Shown here piece by piece: positions 44,788 through 53,328 of a stretch of DNA of 64,000 nucleotides. Positions within the stretch are counted from its first letter, which is position 1. Every line of letters begins with the position of its first letter. Source of the stretch: Psychrobacillus sp032154225 (GTDB lineage Bacteria; Bacillota; Bacilli; Bacillales_A; Planococcaceae). The translations under genes were made by a program, and so were the position numbers. The stretch covers positions 434,001-498,000 of the forward strand of contig NZ_JALDYF010000001.1 in assembly GCF_032154225.1 (NCBI RefSeq), written 5' to 3'. The notes below the pieces were generated by a model. That model did no database searches and was not told the DNA's origin. It worked only from the letters and a program-made list of their open reading frames with translations.

Positions 44788-44821
44788 AAAAGAAAGGAAA
44801 GTTCATCAATGCGAACTTTCC
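44788..44821 (-). terminator. Terminator between rseP and polC
   Basis: GGAAAGTTC / GAACTTTCC, a 9-bp perfect stem, followed by TTTCTTTTC on the minus strand. Confidence 0.8.
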
Positions 44822-44848
44822 TGTCTTGTATAGGTATTCTTTAGAAAT

Positions 44849-44965
44849 GCGTAAGCGCCTATGTCTGCCCCGACAGGCAAATGGGGAAAAGCGAGGAGGC
44901 AGTTCCTCAGCCACCGCAGCTTTTTCACATTTGACCCCGAGGGGCTAGGCGCTGAAGCTAGACAG
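44849..44965. repeat. Family A palindromic repeat, copy 2 (uninterrupted)
   Basis: Terminal inverted repeat AGCGCCTA (44854-44861) / TAGGCGCT (44946-44953); inside, TGCCCCGACAGGCA and CCCCGAGGGG hairpins. It fills the place between rseP and polC where proS lies in B. subtilis. Confidence 0.85.
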
Positions 44966-45000
44966 TTAATAAGTAAAAAAGTTTATACTATCTTAGCTGC

Positions 45001-46260
45001 TTAGAAAAAGAACCGCTGTATATCATTCCATGTCACGACAACCATTAAGCCCATCAGAAGCATAATACCTACAAAATGGACCATACCTTCTTTTTGCTTA
45101 TCAATTGGTTTCCCGCGAACTGCCTCAAAAAAGAAGAATAATAATCGACCACCATCTAATGCTGGTAGTGGCAATAAATTCATAATCCCTAAGTTAATAC
45201 TTAAAATAGCTGCCCAATGCATTAAATTGAAAACTCCTGCCTGCGCAACTACACCCGTTGCTTGGTAAATACCTACAGGGCCTGATAAATCATCAATCGA
45301 AAATTGACCAGTAATTAAATTACCGAGCATAGTGAAAATATTTTTTGTCCACTCATACGTTTGCTGTCCACCAAAAACAACAGCTTTAAGCGCATTTTTT
45401 TCAAGTGGGCTAGTATATTGTACGCCGATTTGACCAACTTTTTCTTTTCCAGCAACCACTTCATTTGGAGTCATTGCAACATCAAATGTTTCACCATTAC
45501 GCTCTATAGTAAAGTCCATTTTTTCATTTGGATTAGCTTTAATCGTATCTGATAGCTCCTGCCATGAAACGACTGGATTTCCATTAATTTTAGTTACTAA
45601 GTCTCCATCTTTCATGCCAGCTGACTGTGCTGGACTATCAGGTAAAACAGTTGTAATAACCGGTTCATACGTCGGAACCCCTTGAAATAAACCTAATGCT
45701 AAAAAGATGAAAAATGAAAATATAAAATTGAAAAGTGGACCTGCAACTATAGCCATTGATCGCTGCCCAACTGTTTTAGATCCGAATTGGCGATCATATG
45801 GTGCTATGAACGATTCTTGTCCATTTACATTGAGAATCGTATTTCGAGCAACTTTATATCGTACTAAACGCTCTTCTTCGTCGTACCCTTCGATAAACAT
45901 TTCTTTCATCAAATCCGATTTTTCTACTTCTAGAAAAAGCATGTCCGGAAATTGTTTGTTTTGATTTAACACAATATAATCAATTTCGTTTGCATCGTTC
46001 ACACGAATACCCAAACGGTAACCAGGTTGAAGCTCTGTCGAATCTAAATCTTCTCCCGCCATTCGAACATATCCACCTAACGGCAATAATCGAATCGTAT
46101 AAAGCGTTTCACCTTTTGTCATACCAAATACTTTAGGACCGAATCCAATCGCAAACTCGCGCACCATAATTCCTGCTTTTTTCGCAAAAATAAAATGCCC
46201 TAGTTCATGAAAAAAAACAATACTACCAAAAATTATTATAAACGCAATGGCCGTTTCCAT
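45001..46260 (-). CDS. rseP: Site-2 intramembrane protease RseP/RasP
   Basis: The product has 419 residues. It cleaves transmembrane substrates such as anti-sigma factors and signal peptide remnants. Zinc motif HELGH lies at 18-22 inside the first helix (FFHELGHFIFAKKAG), a PDZ domain at about 200-270 (PDSPAQSAGMKDGDLVTKIN), and the third zinc ligand near NLLPLPALDGGRL. ATG 46260 with GGTGGGG upstream gives the usual METAIAF start; the TTG at 46281 has no ribosome-binding site. It follows dxr closely. Confidence 0.96.
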   Translation of the reverse strand: METAIAFIIIFGSIVFFHELGHFIFAKKAGIMVREFAIGFGPKVFGMTKGETLYTIRLLPLGGYVRMAGEDLDSTELQPGYRLGIRVNDANEIDYIVLNQNKQFPDMLFLEVEKSDLMKEMFIEGYDEEERLVRYKVARNTILNVNGQESFIAPYDRQFGSKTVGQRSMAIVAGPLFNFIFSFFIFLALGLFQGVPTYEPVITTVLPDSPAQSAGMKDGDLVTKINGNPVVSWQELSDTIKANPNEKMDFTIERNGETFDVAMTPNEVVAGKEKVGQIGVQYTSPLEKNALKAVVFGGQQTYEWTKNIFTMLGNLITGQFSIDDLSGPVGIYQATGVVAQAGVFNLMHWAAILSINLGIMNLLPLPALDGGRLLFFFFEAVRGKPIDKQKEGMVHFVGIMLLMGLMVVVTWNDIQRFFF

Positions 46261-46303
46261 TATACCCCACCTTTTTTTCAAACAGCTTGTCTACATTATC
46301 TCT

Positions 46304-47452
46304 TCATTTTAACATGTTTTGGACTGCTTTTCTCGTTTCAGCATCGACATGCAAAATCGTCTCTAAATCGGGACTTGAAATGTTCACATGCACATCCATT
46401 GCACGCTCAATTAGTTCATCAATCGTTAAAAAGCTAATCTTTTCTTCCAAAAATAGTGCAACAGCTGCTTCGTTTGCTGCATTTAAAACCGTCGTCATCG
46501 TTCCACCAGCACGACCTGCATCAATTGCAAGCTTTAATGCATGGTATCTTTTATAGTCCATTTCTTCAAAATGCAACTTCCCAATTTCCGCTAAATTTAA
46601 TCGTTTAGCATTTGGACGCTCGAAACGATTTGGATAAGATAATGCATACTGAATTGGCACTCGCATATCAGGCGTTCCTAATTGCGCAATAACGCTCGTG
46701 TCATGAAATTCTATCATAGAGTGAATAATACTCTCTCTATGCAATAAAACCTCAATATCGTCATAAGAAGTGTTAAATAATACATGTGCTTCAATAACTT
46801 CCAGACCTTTATTCATCATTGTTGCAGAATCAATCGTGATCTTCGCACCCATTGACCAGTTTGGATGATTTAAAGCATCTTTCACAGTTACACCTTTTAA
46901 CTCTTCTCTCGTACGATCACGGAAACTTCCACCTGATGCAGTAATAATCAACTTCGAAATTTCTGATTTCTTTTCCCCATTCATTGCTTGAAAAAGTGCA
47001 GAGTGCTCACTATCAACAGGTAAAATTGGGACATTATGCTCTTTTGCTGCTTGCATTACAAGATGCCCTGCCGTTACAAGCGTTTCTTTATTTGCAATGG
47101 CGATTGTAATGCCTTTCTTAATAGCTTCGAGTGTCGGCCTTAGTCCTACACTGCCAAGCACAGCATTTACTAGTACATCTGCATTTGTATGAGCTGCAAC
47201 TTGAAACAAGCCTTCTTCTCCAAAAAATACTTGTACTTTTGGGAAATCTGCTTGTAATTGTCGTGCATCTTCTTCTAAAAAGACCGAAACAACTTCCACC
47301 GTAAACTCACTCAAAATTTTTCGTGTTTCTGTAATATTCCTACCCGCTGAAAAAGCAACTAACTGAAATTGATTTGGATGCTCTTTTATTATATCCAATG
47401 TTTGAATCCCAATAGAACCTGTTGCTCCTAATAAACTTATTCTCTTTGTCAT
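46304..47452 (-). CDS. dxr: 1-deoxy-D-xylulose-5-phosphate reductoisomerase
   Basis: The product has 382 residues and is the second step of the MEP isoprenoid pathway. NADPH-binding LLGATGSIGIQTLDII at the N-terminus, metal-binding LPVDSEHSALFQ and substrate-binding ITASGGSFRDRT are present. The nearest AAGGAG is 13 bases from the ATG, a long spacing. It sits between cdsA and rseP as in B. subtilis, and supplies precursors for the undecaprenyl phosphate made by uppS. Confidence 0.97.
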   Translation of the reverse strand: MTKRISLLGATGSIGIQTLDIIKEHPNQFQLVAFSAGRNITETRKILSEFTVEVVSVFLEEDARQLQADFPKVQVFFGEEGLFQVAAHTNADVLVNAVLGSVGLRPTLEAIKKGITIAIANKETLVTAGHLVMQAAKEHNVPILPVDSEHSALFQAMNGEKKSEISKLIITASGGSFRDRTREELKGVTVKDALNHPNWSMGAKITIDSATMMNKGLEVIEAHVLFNTSYDDIEVLLHRESIIHSMIEFHDTSVIAQLGTPDMRVPIQYALSYPNRFERPNAKRLNLAEIGKLHFEEMDYKRYHALKLAIDAGRAGGTMTTVLNAANEAAVALFLEEKISFLTIDELIERAMDVHVNISSPDLETILHVDAETRKAVQNMLK

Positions 47453-47469
47453 GAAAAAATGTCGTCTCC

Positions 47470-48261
47470 TTAAACAAAATGTAAAAAGTGTAATAATGGA
47501 ATGACAAAAAGAAGGCTGTCAAAACGATCTAAAATCCCACCATGTCCTGGTAATAACTTACCAGAATCTTTTACATTATAATGTCGTTTAATTGCTGATT
47601 CTACTAAATCACCTAACTGTCCAAAAATAGATGCGGCAATTGTAATTCCGATTAATACTAAATACGAAGAACTGAATGGACTTATCCATTGAATGATGAA
47701 AGCTGTTATAAGCGCCCACACAATTCCACCAGCAAATCCTTCGATTGTTTTATTTGGTGATATTTCTGGCCATAATTTACGTTTTCCAAATCTTCTTCCA
47801 GTAAAATACGCACCAGAGTCAGTAGTCCAAACTACTAACAATGCAAAAATGACATACGTTAAACCTATGCTTCTTGTTTCGATAAAATAGTAAAATCCAA
47901 TACCAACATACAATGTAGCAAATAGCGTAAAAGCAGCATCATCAAATGTAAAATGATTTTTTACTAATACGGTATAAATCAGCAAAACAAAAGCAGCTAC
48001 GAAGAGCCATTCCAATTTCGAATGTCCTGTTGCATTCAATAAATCATTAGAAATTGAAGAAGGAAGTAATAATAAATATAAAAGCAGTAAAGAAATTAGT
48101 CCTGCAGGTGAAACTAGTTTTATCCCTTTCATTCTTAATAGCTCAAATAATCCAATTGTCGCCATTGCGTATATAAGTATATTGAAAATAAGCCCGCCGT
48201 ATAAAACGATCGGAACAAAGAATGCAGCAGCAACTGCACCCGTAATGATACGTTGTTTCAC
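47470..48261 (-). CDS. cdsA: Phosphatidate cytidylyltransferase
   Basis: The product has 263 residues and is a polytopic membrane enzyme making CDP-diacylglycerol for all phospholipids. The C-terminal CTP-transferase signature is clear: SAIKRHYNVKDSGKLLPGHG followed by GILDRFDSLLF, with EISPNKTIEGFAGG before it. The ATG overlaps the uppS stop by 4 bp. Confidence 0.97.
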   Translation of the reverse strand: MKQRIITGAVAAAFFVPIVLYGGLIFNILIYAMATIGLFELLRMKGIKLVSPAGLISLLLLYLLLLPSSISNDLLNATGHSKLEWLFVAAFVLLIYTVLVKNHFTFDDAAFTLFATLYVGIGFYYFIETRSIGLTYVIFALLVVWTTDSGAYFTGRRFGKRKLWPEISPNKTIEGFAGGIVWALITAFIIQWISPFSSSYLVLIGITIAASIFGQLGDLVESAIKRHYNVKDSGKLLPGHGGILDRFDSLLFVIPLLHFLHFV

Positions 48262-49052
48262 TTAACTTCTTCCCCCTTAAGTCCACCGTACCTTCTATTT
48301 CTTTTTTGATAGCTTTCAATAGCTTCCATCAAACAAGCTTCGTCAAAATCAGGCCATAATGTATCTGTAAACCATAGCTCTGTGTAGGCAAGTTGCCACA
48401 GCATGAAATTACTTAAACGAACTTCTCCACTTGTACGAATTAGAAGATCTGGTTCTGGTAGTCCTTTTGTCATTAAATAATCATTAAGAAGTTCTTCAGA
48501 AATCGTATCTGCTGATCGTGTTCCATTTTTTACTTCACAAGCTATTTGTTGCACAGCTTGAACTATTTCATCTCTACTTCCGTAATTCAAAGCAAAGTTC
48601 AATATTAATCCATCATTAGCTGCTGTTTTTTCCATTGCATTCACGACAGCTTTTTTTGTATGTGCAGGTAAAGAATCCAAGTTTCCCATCATCTTCACTT
48701 GAACATTTTGCTCTATTAACTCTGGCAAGTACGTTCCTAAAAACTCTTCTGGTAATCTCATTAAAAATTCTACTTCTAATTTCGGCCTTTTCCAGTTTTC
48801 TGTGGAAAATGCATACAAAGTTAACGCTTTTATACCAACTTCATTTGCAAATCGAGTAATTTTCTTTACTGTCATCATTCCCTCATGATGTCCAGCTATG
48901 CGAGGAAGAGCTCGTTTTTTTGCCCATCTTCCATTACCATCCATAATAATTGCAATATGATTTGGCAATTGTTCTTGTTGAGCTAATTTTTTTCTATCAT
49001 ATAAATTCGTACTTATCGTTTGTTGCTTTCTACGAATAAGTTTTTTTAGCAT
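48258..49052 (-). CDS. uppS: Undecaprenyl diphosphate synthase
   Basis: The product has 264 residues. It builds the C55 lipid carrier for cell wall synthesis by cis-prenyl transfer. HIAIIMDGNGRWAKKRALPR carries the catalytic D38; LTLYAFSTENWKRP and DLLIRTSGEVRLSNFMLWQ are also family motifs. GGAGG lies before ATG 49052. It starts a uppS-cdsA-dxr-rseP unit after the frr terminator. Confidence 0.97.
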   Translation of the reverse strand: MLKKLIRRKQQTISTNLYDRKKLAQQEQLPNHIAIIMDGNGRWAKKRALPRIAGHHEGMMTVKKITRFANEVGIKALTLYAFSTENWKRPKLEVEFLMRLPEEFLGTYLPELIEQNVQVKMMGNLDSLPAHTKKAVVNAMEKTAANDGLILNFALNYGSRDEIVQAVQQIACEVKNGTRSADTISEELLNDYLMTKGLPEPDLLIRTSGEVRLSNFMLWQLAYTELWFTDTLWPDFDEACLMEAIESYQKRNRRYGGLKGEEVK

Positions 49053-49149
49053 ACTGAATCCTCCACTTTAAACCAACTCGGAACATATATATCTTATCAT
49101 ATCAAATAACTTCTTATTTTACTTCAATGAAATTAAGAAAAGCTGAGCA

Positions 49150-49215
49150 AAAAGAGAACAGGTCCAGTTTCGAAGAGTAACCGTTGATTTCCTCTTGGAA
49201 CGTAATTCACTCTCT
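49150..49215. repeat. Decayed family B repeat remnant
   Basis: CGAAGAGTAACCGTTGATTTCC followed by GGAACGTAATTCACTC: the outer ends of a B repeat and a trace of the hairpin module, with the middle lost. It lies in the frr-uppS spacer. Confidence 0.5.
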
Positions 49216-49240
49216 ACACTTATTTGCTTTCTTAATTCAT

Positions 49241-49275
49241 AAAAAAATAAAAAGACGTCCTGCTAAAAGGACGCC
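49241..49275 (-). terminator. frr terminator
   Basis: AGGCGTCCT / AGGACGTCT hairpin followed by TTTTATTTTTTT on the minus strand. Confidence 0.88.
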
Positions 49276-49305
49276 TCTCCGATATGAAAAGTTCAAAGGT
49301 TAAGA

Positions 49306-49863
49306 TTAAACTTCCATAATTTCTTTCTCTTTGTCTTTCGTAATTGCATCGACTTTTTCAATATGAGTGTCAGTAAGTTTTTGGATATCTTCCGAATAAC
49401 TTCTTAAATCGTCTTCTGTAATAGCTCCAGATTTCTCCAACTTTTTAAGATCATCGTTTCCATCACGTCGAACATTACGAATATTAATCTTCGCTTCTTC
49501 GCCTTCTTTTTTCACTTGTTTTACAAGCTCTTTTCGACGTTCTTCCGTTAATGCTGGAATAGCAATACGAATTAGTGAACCGTCATTAGTTGGAGTAATT
49601 CCTAAATCCGACTTCATAATCGCTTTTTCGATATCACCAAGAATCGTTTTGTCGTAAGGTTGAATCGTGATTAAACGTGCTTCTGGTGTCGCAATTCCAG
49701 CCATTTGACTGATTGGAGTAGGCGCACCATAATACTCAACAGAAATTTTGTCTAGCAAAGATGCACTAGCGCGACCAGCACGAATCGTAGAAAGTTCTCT
49801 ACTATACGCATTAATCGTTTTCGTCATTTTGTCTTTTGTTTGCTCAATTACTTGTTTTGGCAT
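49306..49863 (-). CDS. frr: Ribosome recycling factor
   Basis: The product has 185 residues, the usual length. It splits post-termination ribosomes with EF-G. The two long helices and the segment INAYSRELSTIRAGRASASL followed by LDKISVEYYGAPTPISQMA are characteristic. The start overlaps the pyrH stop by one base (TAATG), indicating coupling. Confidence 0.98.
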   Translation of the reverse strand: MPKQVIEQTKDKMTKTINAYSRELSTIRAGRASASLLDKISVEYYGAPTPISQMAGIATPEARLITIQPYDKTILGDIEKAIMKSDLGITPTNDGSLIRIAIPALTEERRKELVKQVKKEGEEAKINIRNVRRDGNDDLKKLEKSGAITEDDLRSYSEDIQKLTDTHIEKVDAITKDKEKEIMEV

Positions 49864-50588
49864 TATGAATTCCTCCTAACGACTGTACCAATATTTTCAC
49901 CTAGAACAGCCCTTTTAATATTTCCTTTTTCCATTATTGAGAATACAATAAGTGCAATGTCATTGTCCATACATAAAGTAGATGCAGTAGAATCCATTAC
50001 TTGCAACCCTTGTTGAATTACTTCAATAAATGAAAGTTCTTCGTATTTAACTGCTGTACTATCCAGTTTTGGATCCGCAGAATATACGCCATCTACATTA
50101 TTTTTAGCCATTAAAATAACATCTGCTTCAATTTCAGCAGCTCTAAGTGCTGCAGTTGTATCAGTAGAGAAGTATGGATTTCCTGTACCAGCTGCAAAAA
50201 TAACAACACGTTTCTTTTCTAAATGGCGTATCGCCTTTCTACGTATGTATGGTTCTGCAACTTGGCGCATTTCGATAGAGGTTTGGACGCGCGTTTCAAT
50301 ACCGGATTTTTCAAGAGAATCTTGTAGTGCTAGAGAATTCATAACTGTAGCAAGCATACCCATATAATCAGCAGTTGCACGGTCCATGCCCATTTCACTA
50401 CCAACTTTACCTCGCCAGATATTTCCTCCACCAACTACTACTGCTACTTCTACACCGAGCTCTACTACTTCTTTCACTTGTTCTGCTACAGATTTAATAA
50501 TCTCTGGTGATAGCCCGAAACCTTGTTCTCCTGCTAATGCCTCGCCACTTATTTTAAGGACGATTCTTTTGTATTGTGCTTTGCTCAT
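49863..50588 (-). CDS. pyrH: UMP kinase
   Basis: The product has 241 residues and belongs to the amino acid kinase fold. It phosphorylates UMP to UDP. RIVLKISGEALAGEQGFGLS, VVVGGGNIWRG, AAGTGNPYFSTDTTAALRA and MAKNNVDGVYSADP are all present. It follows tsf, with a G-U-containing hairpin between that may lower its expression relative to the translation factor. Confidence 0.98.
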   Translation of the reverse strand: MSKAQYKRIVLKISGEALAGEQGFGLSPEIIKSVAEQVKEVVELGVEVAVVVGGGNIWRGKVGSEMGMDRATADYMGMLATVMNSLALQDSLEKSGIETRVQTSIEMRQVAEPYIRRKAIRHLEKKRVVIFAAGTGNPYFSTDTTAALRAAEIEADVILMAKNNVDGVYSADPKLDSTAVKYEELSFIEVIQQGLQVMDSTASTLCMDNDIALIVFSIMEKGNIKRAVLGENIGTVVRRNS

Positions 50589-50618
50589 AAGTATCCTCCA
50601 TCTCTTTTTTCTTGAAAA

Positions 50619-50644
50619 ATAGGGAACACAAATTACGTGCCCCC
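50619..50644 (-). terminator. Partial terminator between tsf and pyrH
   Basis: The minus-strand RNA pairs GGGGGCAC with GTGTTCCC (two G-U pairs), followed by TATTTTTC. Plus-strand pairing would be mismatched, so the minus RNA is the functional form. Confidence 0.7.
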
Positions 50645-50665
50645 TAGTTGTTTTAATTATTTTAT

Positions 50666-51553
50666 TTATTGGTTACCTTTAACCTGGCTCATTACTTCTT
50701 CAGCGAAGTTGTCTTCACGTTTTTCGATACCTTCACCAACAGCGTAGCGAGTGAATGATTTTAAAGTACCGCCTACTGATTCAACAAATACACGTACTTT
50801 TTGGTCTGGATTTTTAACGAAAGATTGGTCTAAAAGACAAATATCTTCGAAATACTTCCCAAGACGACCTTCTACCATTTTAGCAACGATATTTTCAGGT
50901 TTTCCTTCGTTTAACGCTTGCTCTGTTAATACTTTACGCTCATGTTCAACTTCGTCAGCTGATACTTGGTCACGTGAAATGTAAGCAGGGTTTAAAGCTG
51001 CAATATGCATTGCAACGTCTTTCGCTGCTTGTGCATCAGTAGAACCTTCAAGAACTGTAAGAACACCAATACGTCCACCCATATGTAAGTATGGACCAAA
51101 TGCATCCGCATCTGTTTTTGTTTCAATAACAAAACGACGAAGTGTAATTTTTTCTCCGATTTTTGCAACAGCGTTAGAAATAGCATTTTCTACTGTTACT
51201 CCTTCTTCGATAGTAGAAGCTAATGCAGCTTCAACCGAAGCTGGCTCAGTAGCTAATAAATGATTTGCTACTTGTAGAACTAATTGTTGGAACGCTTCGT
51301 TTTTAGCAACGAAATCTGTTTCAGCATTCATTTCTAATAGTACTGCTTTGTTTCCTTCAACTTGGATGAATGTAGTACCTTCAGCAGCAATACGATCTGC
51401 TTTTTTAGCAGCAGAAGAAAGACCTTTTTCACGTAAGAAGTCGATTGCAGCTTCTAAATTACCGTCAGTTTCTACTAATGCTTTTTTACAGTCCATCATA
51501 CCTGCGCCTGTTTTTTCACGCAATTCTTTTACCATTTGTGCAGTGATTGCCAT
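50666..51553 (-). CDS. tsf: Elongation factor Ts
   Basis: The product has 295 residues. It is the nucleotide exchange factor for EF-Tu. The UBA-like N-terminus and TDVGF-equivalent region (MVKELREKTGAGMMDCKKAL, NAETDFVAKNEAF) are standard. The start is ATG 51553 with TAGGAGG upstream. It follows rpsB, separated by a strong terminator. Confidence 0.98.
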   Translation of the reverse strand: MAITAQMVKELREKTGAGMMDCKKALVETDGNLEAAIDFLREKGLSSAAKKADRIAAEGTTFIQVEGNKAVLLEMNAETDFVAKNEAFQQLVLQVANHLLATEPASVEAALASTIEEGVTVENAISNAVAKIGEKITLRRFVIETKTDADAFGPYLHMGGRIGVLTVLEGSTDAQAAKDVAMHIAALNPAYISRDQVSADEVEHERKVLTEQALNEGKPENIVAKMVEGRLGKYFEDICLLDQSFVKNPDQKVRVFVESVGGTLKSFTRYAVGEGIEKREDNFAEEVMSQVKGNQ

Positions 51554-51590
51554 TTATAATTCCTCCTAGGTCGTCTAAATTCTTTTTCTC

Positions 51591-51627
51591 AAAAAAAGGT
51601 GATAAGTGGTTTGACCCCTTATCACCT
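51591..51627 (-). terminator. Terminator between rpsB and tsf
   Basis: AGGTGATAAG / CTTATCACCT with an inner GGTC/GACC-like pairing and seven Ts afterwards on the minus strand. Partial readthrough would let rpsB exceed tsf. Confidence 0.9.
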
Positions 51628-51643
51628 GTTACATACTTGTGTC

Positions 51644-52366
51644 TTACTCAGCAGCAACTTCAGCAGAAGTTACTTCTTCGTCTTCACCTTGTCTTGCTTC
51701 AAGTAATGCATCCGCCATTTTAGCTGTTAATAGTTTAACCGCACGAATTGCATCATCATTTGCAGGAATTACATAGTCGATTTCATCTGGATCACAGTTT
51801 GTATCAACGATTCCTACTAATGGAATGTTTAATTTGCGAGCTTCTGCAACTGCAATACGCTCTTTACGTGGATCAACAACAAACATTACATCCGGAACAG
51901 CTTTCATATCACGGATACCGCCTAAGAATTTAACAAGACGCTCATGTTGTTTTTTAAGTTGAACAACTTCTTTTTTAGGAAGTACTTCAAAAGTACCGTC
52001 TTCTTCCATTTTTTCAATTGCTTTTAGACGAGCTACACGTTTTTGAATAGTACCGAAGTTTGTTAAAGTACCACCTAACCAACGTTGGTTAATGTAGTAG
52101 TTACCTGAACGTTCAGCTTCATCTTTAATTGCTTCTTGCGCTTGTTTTTTAGTTCCAACGAATAGAACTTTCCCACCGTCTTGACCAACTTGACGCATGA
52201 AATCGTATGCTTCTTCTAATTTTTTCACCGTTTTTTGTAAATCGATGATGTAGATACCGTTACGTTCCACGAAGATATATTTCTTCATTTTTGGGTTCCA
52301 ACGGCGAGTTTGGTGACCGAAGTGTACACCAGCCTCTAGTAATTGTTTCATTGAGATTACTGACAT
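51644..52366 (-). CDS. rpsB: 30S ribosomal protein S2
   Basis: The product has 240 residues. S2 joins the 30S subunit late and is needed for S1-type mRNA binding sites. MSVISMKQLLEAGVHFGHQT and RWNPKMKKYIFVERNGIYII are the family start, followed by FVGTKKQAQEAI and NTNCDPDEIDYVIPANDDAI (as VDTNCDPDE). ATG 52366 has AGGAGG upstream; the longer frame to 52402 is rejected. It has its own promoter and a leader of about 100 nt. Confidence 0.98.
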   Translation of the reverse strand: MSVISMKQLLEAGVHFGHQTRRWNPKMKKYIFVERNGIYIIDLQKTVKKLEEAYDFMRQVGQDGGKVLFVGTKKQAQEAIKDEAERSGNYYINQRWLGGTLTNFGTIQKRVARLKAIEKMEEDGTFEVLPKKEVVQLKKQHERLVKFLGGIRDMKAVPDVMFVVDPRKERIAVAEARKLNIPLVGIVDTNCDPDEIDYVIPANDDAIRAVKLLTAKMADALLEARQGEDEEVTSAEVAAE

Positions 52367-52480
52367 GTTTGTTTCCTCCTGATTTGGTTTAGTCTTCCGC
52401 ATTCATCATTTGTCTTTAGCTACCCAAAATGAGCACCTGCTAAATCCATCCGAAATACGTGTTTATTCATACCGTATTGT

Positions 52481-52509
52481 AATATAACATACTTTTTCTA
52501 TATGCACAA
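52481..52509 (-). promoter_or_regulatory. rpsB promoter
   Basis: Minus strand: -35 TTGTGC (52504-52509), 17-bp spacer, extended -10 TGT-TATATT (-10 at 52481-52486), abutting the stop codon of the upstream gene. It separates the ribosomal genes from the flagellar cluster. Confidence 0.78.
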
Positions 52510-52998
52510 CTATTTTTCTTTAAATTTTAAGAAAAGGTCTACTTCTGTCTTCCCAATTTGCAAAAGCTTCGCAATTTCCTCTACACTTTTACCTTCTTCG
52601 TCAAAATAAAGTACTTTTTCTTTCATCGTAACTGGCTCTTTTTTTTCTTTCAGTGTAACTGCTTTTGAATAACTGCTCGCAGCAAGTTGTTTGGAAACAA
52701 ATGTTTTTGGAATTTCAAATACAGGCGATTCTTTTGCAACAGGCAATTCGTTCACTTTTTCTTCTATTGTCGCTGCTACAAAGGATTTTTCCGTATTTTT
52801 CAATTCTTGTAAAAGGCGATTATTTTCGTCTTTTATTTCCGCAATATACGCACTAAACGAATCGTCGATTTCCGCTAAAACTTGTTCTTGTTTTTTTTCC
52901 ACCTCTTTGAGCTTACCTAATTTTGTAAATAACAACGCAACTAAATAAAAACTAATTAACTGAAGTAAAAATAAGATAACTAATATAATAGATACCAT
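52510..52998 (-). CDS. swrB: SwrB-like protein (DUF6115 type)
   Basis: The product has 162 residues. One N-terminal transmembrane helix (MVSIILVILFLLQLISFYLV) is followed by a coiled coil (about 30-75), a variable middle, and a helix-turn-helix-like C-terminus (GKSVEEIAKLLQIGKTEVDL). In B. subtilis SwrB lies at the same place between sigD and rpsB and promotes assembly of the flagellar export apparatus. Similarity here is mostly in layout, so the name is tentative. Confidence 0.75.
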   Translation of the reverse strand: MVSIILVILFLLQLISFYLVALLFTKLGKLKEVEKKQEQVLAEIDDSFSAYIAEIKDENNRLLQELKNTEKSFVAATIEEKVNELPVAKESPVFEIPKTFVSKQLAASSYSKAVTLKEKKEPVTMKEKVLYFDEEGKSVEEIAKLLQIGKTEVDLFLKFKEK

Positions 52999-53006
52999 AA
53001 CTGCCC

Positions 53007-53309
53007 CTAACCACTAAAATCTACAAAGTTCCCTTTAAAGGGATGCTTCGTATTTTTCTTTTCTTGTTCTTTTTTTTCACGTTTTTTTCTTTCTTGTTCT
53101 GCACTAGATTCGCCTTTATCATCTAAACTTGCTTCTGCAGTTTCTTCTGGTTGCAAAACAGTTTCTCGATTTTTTTCTAACTGCCTTTCAGAAGCAGCCT
53201 GCGCATTCGCTTGGTTAACCGCACTTTGCTGTTGCAGTTGATCGGCGACTTTACCAGCATCAAATGTTTTCGGTATAGCAATTTGGAGTTCTATGGCTTT
53301 TAAACTCAT
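53007..53309 (-). CDS. Small protein of unknown function downstream of sigD
   Basis: The product has 100 residues: a conserved start MSLKAIELQIAIPKTFDAGK, a long highly charged Lys/Glu-rich helix (about 60-88), and the C-terminal motif HPFKGNFVDFSG. Similar small proteins follow sigD in several Bacillaceae and are often mislabelled as sigma subunits; I know of no function. It lies 19 bp after sigD and 8 bp before the swrB-like gene, so it is in the same transcript. Confidence 0.8.
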   Translation of the reverse strand: MSLKAIELQIAIPKTFDAGKVADQLQQQSAVNQANAQAASERQLEKNRETVLQPEETAEASLDDKGESSAEQERKKREKKEQEKKNTKHPFKGNFVDFSG

Positions 53310-53328
53310 CTAATATGCCTCCTTATGA

